Shown one piece after another: positions 5,615-8,151 of a DNA stretch of 8,151 nucleotides. The notes under the pieces are model-generated. The model was not told where the DNA came from, made no database searches, and worked only from the letters and a program-made list of their open reading frames with translations. The DNA comes from Candidatus Omnitrophota bacterium (lineage in GTDB: Bacteria > Omnitrophota > Koll11 > JAHIPI01): contig JAQUMG010000077.1 of the NCBI GenBank assembly GCA_028718265.1, positions 1-8,151 of the forward strand. Reading direction: 5' to 3'. How positions within the stretch are numbered: the first letter of the stretch is position 1; every line of letters begins with the position of its first letter. A program made the translations under genes and the position numbers.

Positions 5615-6024
5615 TTTTCCGTTTTCATTTTATTGATTTTGTCGAGTATGCCGTTTACGAATTTACCGGAGTTATTATCTCCGTATTTTTTGGCTATATC
5701 GACGGCTTCGTTTATAGAGACTTTAGGCGGAATGTCGTCCAGGTACAGGATCTCGAACGTCGCCATCCTGAGGATATTTCTATCTATCACTGCCATTCTG
5801 TCAATCTGCCAGTTGGTAGCGTATTTGCTTATTTTGGCGTCTATCTCTTTTATGTTATCAGTTACTCCCTTAACCAATTGGCCGGTGAAATCTTTGACGG
5901 ACCCCTCCGTTTCGGACTCTCTTTCCCAGAACGACTTAACAGAGTCCTTTTCGTTATCTTTGGTTATTTCCATCTGATACAGAATTTTCAGGGCGTATTC
6001 GCGCGCTTTTGTACGTTTTCGCAT
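5611..6024 (-). CDS. nusB: Transcription antitermination factor NusB
   Basis: A 137-residue all-helical protein that with NusE (S10) binds boxA RNA in antitermination of rRNA operons. The N-terminus RKRTKAREYALKILYQMEI (2-20) is the typical basic RNA-contacting start. The C-terminal half has DRMAVIDRNILRMATFEI (about 75-92) and the family signature PPKVSINEAVDIAKKYG (about 99-115) followed by FVNGILDKI. The length is normal. It begins 8 bp after ribH, with only a weak Shine-Dalgarno (AGAG), and overlaps the PHP gene by four bases, so it is embedded in the FMN-controlled transcript. nusB next to ribH is a common arrangement. Confidence 0.96.
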   Translation of the reverse strand: MRKRTKAREYALKILYQMEITKDNEKDSVKSFWERESETEGSVKDFTGQLVKGVTDNIKEIDAKISKYATNWQIDRMAVIDRNILRMATFEILYLDDIPPKVSINEAVDIAKKYGDNNSGKFVNGILDKINKMKTEK

Positions 6025-6032
6025 GTGTATCT

Positions 6033-6497
6033 CTAAATCTTTTCGAGCAGATTTGCCATCTCTATCGCACTCATGGCGGCGTCTCTGCCTTTGTTGCCCT
6101 GTTTCGTACCGGTTCGCTCTATCGCCTGCTCAAGATTATCGGCAGTTATAATGCCGAATGCGCAGGGAATACCGGTATCAAGCGACACTTTGGATACGCC
6201 TTTCGCAACTTCGCTTGCTATGTAATCAAAGTGCGGTGTCTCGCCGCGAATAACCGTGCCGAGGCATATTACAGAATCGTACTTCTTTGACTTTGCTATC
6301 TTTTGTGCAACGACAGGGATTTCGAAGGCTCCGGGAACCCACACAATGTCTATGGAGTTATCCTGAGCTCCGTGCTGCTTAAGCGTGTCGATCGCGCCTT
6401 CCAGAAGTTTTGAGCTTAAGAACTCGTTGAAACGCGACACGATGATACCGAACTTCTTATCTTTTGCTATCAGATTTGCTTTTATCGTTTTTTCCAT
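6033..6497 (-). CDS. ribH: 6,7-dimethyl-8-ribityllumazine synthase
   Basis: A 154-residue enzyme joining 5-amino-6-ribitylaminouracil with 3,4-dihydroxy-2-butanone 4-phosphate; homologues assemble as pentamers or 60-mer capsids. Diagnostic motifs are SRFNE (21-25), VPGAFEIP (54-61), [14 protein letters not shown] (80-93) with catalytic His89, and FGIIT (114-118) with Arg128 as probable phosphate contact. All substrate-contacting motifs are intact and the length is normal. Translation starts at ATG 6497, two bases after the ribBA stop, with a strong GGAGG inside the last codons of ribBA, so expression is probably coupled to ribBA. Confidence 0.98.
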   Translation of the reverse strand: MEKTIKANLIAKDKKFGIIVSRFNEFLSSKLLEGAIDTLKQHGAQDNSIDIVWVPGAFEIPVVAQKIAKSKKYDSVICLGTVIRGETPHFDYIASEVAKGVSKVSLDTGIPCAFGIITADNLEQAIERTGTKQGNKGRDAAMSAIEMANLLEKI

Positions 6498-6499
6498 CT

Positions 6500-7696
6500 T
6501 TACACCTCCAGGTAATGCCCCAGTTTATCCTTTTTTGTTTTCAGATATCTCGCATTTACTTTATTCGGTGATACCACGAGCGGCACGCGCTCGACGACTT
6601 TCAAGCCGTAACCTTCCAGCCCTATTATCTTTTTAGGATTATTCGTGATAAGCCTTATTTCCTTAAGTCCCAAATTCGCCAATATCTGCGCACCTATGCC
6701 GTAATCCCGGAGATCCGCCTCAAAACCAAGAGCGGCATTCGCTTCGACTGTATCAAGGCCTTTATCCTGAAGCGCGTATGCTTTAAGTTTATTGGCAAGT
6801 CCTATACCCCGGCCCTCCTGCCTCATATAAAGAAAGACCCCTTTTTTCTCTTTGCTGATCATTTTTAATGCGCGGTGAAGCTGTTCGCCGCAATCACATC
6901 TATGCGAGCCGAATACGTCTCCGGTAAGACATTCCGAGTGGACCCTGACAAGTGTCGGTTTCTTAACGCAATCGCCCTTTATCAGAGCAAGGTGATGAGA
7001 TTTGTCGATCTTTGATTCGTAGACTACCAATTTAAACTCACCGGCATCCGTAGGTATACGTGTTTCGGTTATCCGCCCGACCAGTTTCTCCAGTTTGCTT
7101 CTGTATTCTATAATCTGGGCTATCGTACATATCTTAAGATTGCGTTCTGCCGCAAATTTGTCAAGATGATGGCTGCGCGCCATAGTTCCGTCTTCGTTAA
7201 GTATTTCGCATATTACACCTGCCGGATAAAGAGACGATATCTTCATTAAATCAACGCATGCCTCGGTATGGCCCGCTCTTACCAGAACGCCGCCTTCCCG
7301 GGCTCTCAGCGGAAAAATATGCCCGGGTTTTACCAGATCGGACGGTTTGGTATTTTTATTACCTAAAAAATGTATAGTATGCGCCCTGTCTCTGGCGGAT
7401 ATGCCCGTGGTAATCCCGCTCCTCGCATCAACAGATATCGCCCAGGCCGTTTTAAACGGATCTGACGGGGAGCCCACCATTGAATAGATGCCCAGCTTGT
7501 CCAGCAGGGCGCCTTCCATCGGCACGCATACCAGCCCGCGGCCGTACCGCACCATAAAGTTTATATCGTCGGGCTTAACTTTAGATGCTGACATAACGAG
7601 ATCGCCCTCGTTTTCCCTTTTTTCGTCGTCCATGACGATGACCATCTTGCCCGCTTTAAGATCTTTTATTATTTCCTGCATAGTGTTAAGTTTCAT
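6500..7696 (-). CDS. ribBA: Bifunctional DHBP synthase / GTP cyclohydrolase II
   Basis: A 398-residue enzyme supplying both riboflavin precursors. The RibB half (1-200) makes 3,4-dihydroxy-2-butanone 4-phosphate from ribulose-5-phosphate and has [12 protein letters not shown] (23-34) and [11 protein letters not shown] (140-150), carrying the expected acidic and His metal ligands. The RibA half (about 205-398) opens GTP and has the zinc cysteines Cys256, Cys267 and Cys269 in [14 protein letters not shown], then RQEGRGIGL (292-300) and TNNPKK (351-356). The frame is open upstream to 7774, but those 26 codons are riboswitch and terminator sequence; the ATG at 7696 follows GGAG by four bases and matches the usual family start. 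First gene of the operon. Confidence 0.98.
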   Translation of the reverse strand: MKLNTMQEIIKDLKAGKMVIVMDDEKRENEGDLVMSASKVKPDDINFMVRYGRGLVCVPMEGALLDKLGIYSMVGSPSDPFKTAWAISVDARSGITTGISARDRAHTIHFLGNKNTKPSDLVKPGHIFPLRAREGGVLVRAGHTEACVDLMKISSLYPAGVICEILNEDGTMARSHHLDKFAAERNLKICTIAQIIEYRSKLEKLVGRITETRIPTDAGEFKLVVYESKIDKSHHLALIKGDCVKKPTLVRVHSECLTGDVFGSHRCDCGEQLHRALKMISKEKKGVFLYMRQEGRGIGLANKLKAYALQDKGLDTVEANAALGFEADLRDYGIGAQILANLGLKEIRLITNNPKKIIGLEGYGLKVVERVPLVVSPNKVNARYLKTKKDKLGHYLEV

Positions 7697-7704
7697 ATTT
7701 CTCC

Positions 7705-7737
7705 AAAAAAAATCCCCGGAAGAGTTTCTTCGGGGAT
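7705..7737 (-). terminator. Riboswitch-controlled intrinsic terminator before ribBA
   Basis: On the minus strand ATCCCCG-AAG pairs with CTT-C-CGGGGAT (one bulge, short loop), followed at once by eight T residues (7712-7705) and then the GGAG ribosome-binding site. The left arm CCCCGAAGA (7735-7727) is an exact complement of TCTTCGGGG (7890-7882) in the aptamer P1 region. That gives a 9-bp antiterminator alternative. Expected logic: FMN bound, terminator forms, operon off. Confidence 0.92.
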
Positions 7738-7771
7738 ATGAATTACATCGTTCTTTGCCGCCAAAACGGCA

Positions 7772-7896
7772 CATTAATCTTCTTCCATCTAGACTTTACT
7801 ATCGGTACTTGAATTGCACAAGTTCTGCCCCGGTACCCTGGGACTCGCGGACTTTACCGCCGGTCGAGGAATTTCACCTCACCCCGAAGATTAGTG
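7772..7896 (-). promoter_or_regulatory. FMN riboswitch aptamer (RFN element)
   Basis: The conserved RFN blocks appear in order on the minus strand. P1 is CACTAATCTTC (7896-7886) with GAAGATTAATG (7782-7772), one mismatch. P2 is GAGG-TGAAATT-CCTC, then GACCGGCGGTAAAGTCCGCG with the P3 stem, P4 is GTCCC/GGGGC, P5 is ACTTG-TGCAATT-CAAGT, and a P6/3' block ends in AGATGGAAGAAGA. P2, P3 and P5 differ from other FMN riboswitches I remember, but in a compensating way, which supports the fold. In P6, GAT and TAG replace the usual GAC and TGG, a mild deviation. The predicted transcript starts almost exactly at the P1 5' end. It senses FMN and governs the terminator at 7705-7737. Confidence 0.97.
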
Positions 7897-7901
7897 GTGA
7901 T

Positions 7902-7930
7902 ATTATAGTTTAACACCTCGCTAATGTCAA
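7902..7930 (-). promoter_or_regulatory. Sigma70 promoter of the riboflavin operon
   Basis: On the minus strand TTGACA (7930-7925) and TATAAT (7907-7902) are both perfect consensus with a 17-bp spacer. The predicted start is near 7895, at the first bases of the riboswitch P1 helix. Such a strong promoter fits control by premature termination rather than by initiation. Confidence 0.9.
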
Positions 7931-7945
7931 GCGAATATTATTCGC
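7931..7945. repeat. 15-bp perfect inverted repeat abutting the -35 box
   Basis: GCGAATA-T-TATTCGC is a perfect 7+1+7 palindrome whose edge touches TTGACA. Its place directly upstream of the -35 box suits an activator or repressor site. It might also be the remnant of an intergenic hairpin. No T-run follows in either direction, so it is not a terminator. Confidence 0.6.
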
Positions 7946-7976
7946 CTGATAATATTGATACTTTCCTCGCGGCTAC

Positions 7977-8146
7977 AAAATTTTTTAACGCTTCTCACTG
8001 CACCGAAAATCGGGGGCGAAATAACTCAGCTTACGCTGCCGCGTCGCCTCGTCCCGCCTACGGCGGGATCGCTTACTACTAAGTAACCGCTAACAATTTT
8101 CGCCCTTTTGTAAACCGATTTTCGGCTTGTTCGAAGCTAAAATTTT
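7977..8146. repeat. MITE-like inverted-repeat element
   Basis: About 170 bp with matching arms in inverse order. Outer arms are AAAATTTT (7977-7984 and 8139-8146) and GCTTC (7990-7994) with GAAGC (8133-8137). The central arm is the perfect 11-mer CCGAAAATCGG (8003-8013) with CCGATTTTCGG (8115-8125), and the inner arm is GGGCGAAA (8014-8021) with TTTCGCCC (8098-8105). The interior holds a 7-bp hairpin TCCCGCC-TAC-GGCGGGA (8052-8068) and a TTACT/AGTAA hairpin (8073-8086). I find no credible gene between 7946 and 8151. It may be a non-autonomous mobile element or an intergenic structured RNA; no target-site duplication could be assigned. Confidence 0.5.
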
Positions 8147-8151
8147 TAATT

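Noticed and set aside
7697..7774. N-terminal extension of ribBA by 26 codons to an ATG at 7774
   Set aside because: The stretch is riboswitch P1 3' strand, terminator hairpin and T-run; no family homology, and a Shine-Dalgarno stands before the ATG at 7696.
8079..8150. Short minus-strand frame entering from the right edge and ending at 8079 (begins IKNFSFEQAENRF), possibly the C-terminus of an upstream gene
   Set aside because: Only 23 codons, overlaps the inverted-repeat arms and matches nothing I recognise.
1..8151. CRISPR array, phage, toxin-antitoxin or transposase genes
   Set aside because: No regularly spaced repeats and no such genes appear on either strand; all coding space is accounted for by housekeeping and transport genes.

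Overview
The window is an ordinary bacterial chromosome segment of moderate GC content, with every supported gene on the minus strand, so transcription runs from high to low coordinates. The combination of genes suggests a Gram-negative-type, uncultured bacterium of the PVC/Omnitrophota kind. The pointers are a small secreted protein of the exosortase-associated TIGR04073 type, a NatA/CcmA-like ABC exporter pair followed by a membrane-anchored protein, and short GC-rich palindromes of the form CCGCCTAnGGCGG between genes. The phylum assignment is inference; no rRNA or marker tree is available here.

Right part (about 8146 down to 3041): a complete riboflavin operon, ribBA - ribH - nusB - PHP-domain phosphoesterase - ribD - ribE. 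It starts from a near-consensus sigma70 promoter (TTGACA, 17 bp, TATAAT) at 7902-7930. Its 5' leader is a clear FMN riboswitch aptamer (7772-7896) followed by an intrinsic terminator (7705-7737) placed immediately before the ribBA ribosome-binding site. The genes are tightly packed (gaps of 2 and 8 nt, overlaps of 4, 14 and 1 nt). RibBA makes both precursors (from GTP and ribulose-5-phosphate), RibD deaminates and reduces, RibH makes lumazine and RibE makes riboflavin. The one step with no dedicated enzyme in this set is dephosphorylation of the RibD product, and the embedded PHP hydrolase is a credible candidate for it. Upstream of the promoter lie a 15-bp perfect inverted repeat that abuts the -35 box and a MITE-like inverted-repeat element of about 170 bp.

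Middle part (3040 to 2517): a one-gene unit encoding a secreted TIGR04073-type protein. It has its own promoter (2999-3026), two adjacent hairpins ending at its Shine-Dalgarno sequence, and an intrinsic terminator (2517-2550). No terminator separates ribE from this unit, so riboflavin transcripts may also end at 2517-2550.

Left part (2487 to 1): a second strong promoter (2459-2487), a structured leader of about 120 nt, tRNA-Pro(CGG) with encoded CCA, then acylphosphatase, an ABC ATPase, an ABC-2 type permease and the start of a membrane-anchored protein cut by the window edge. These genes are close or overlapping and are probably co-transcribed with the tRNA. Two apparent long reading frames are corrected here: the acylphosphatase frame reads into the tRNA, and the ribBA frame reads into the riboswitch; internal starts were chosen for both.
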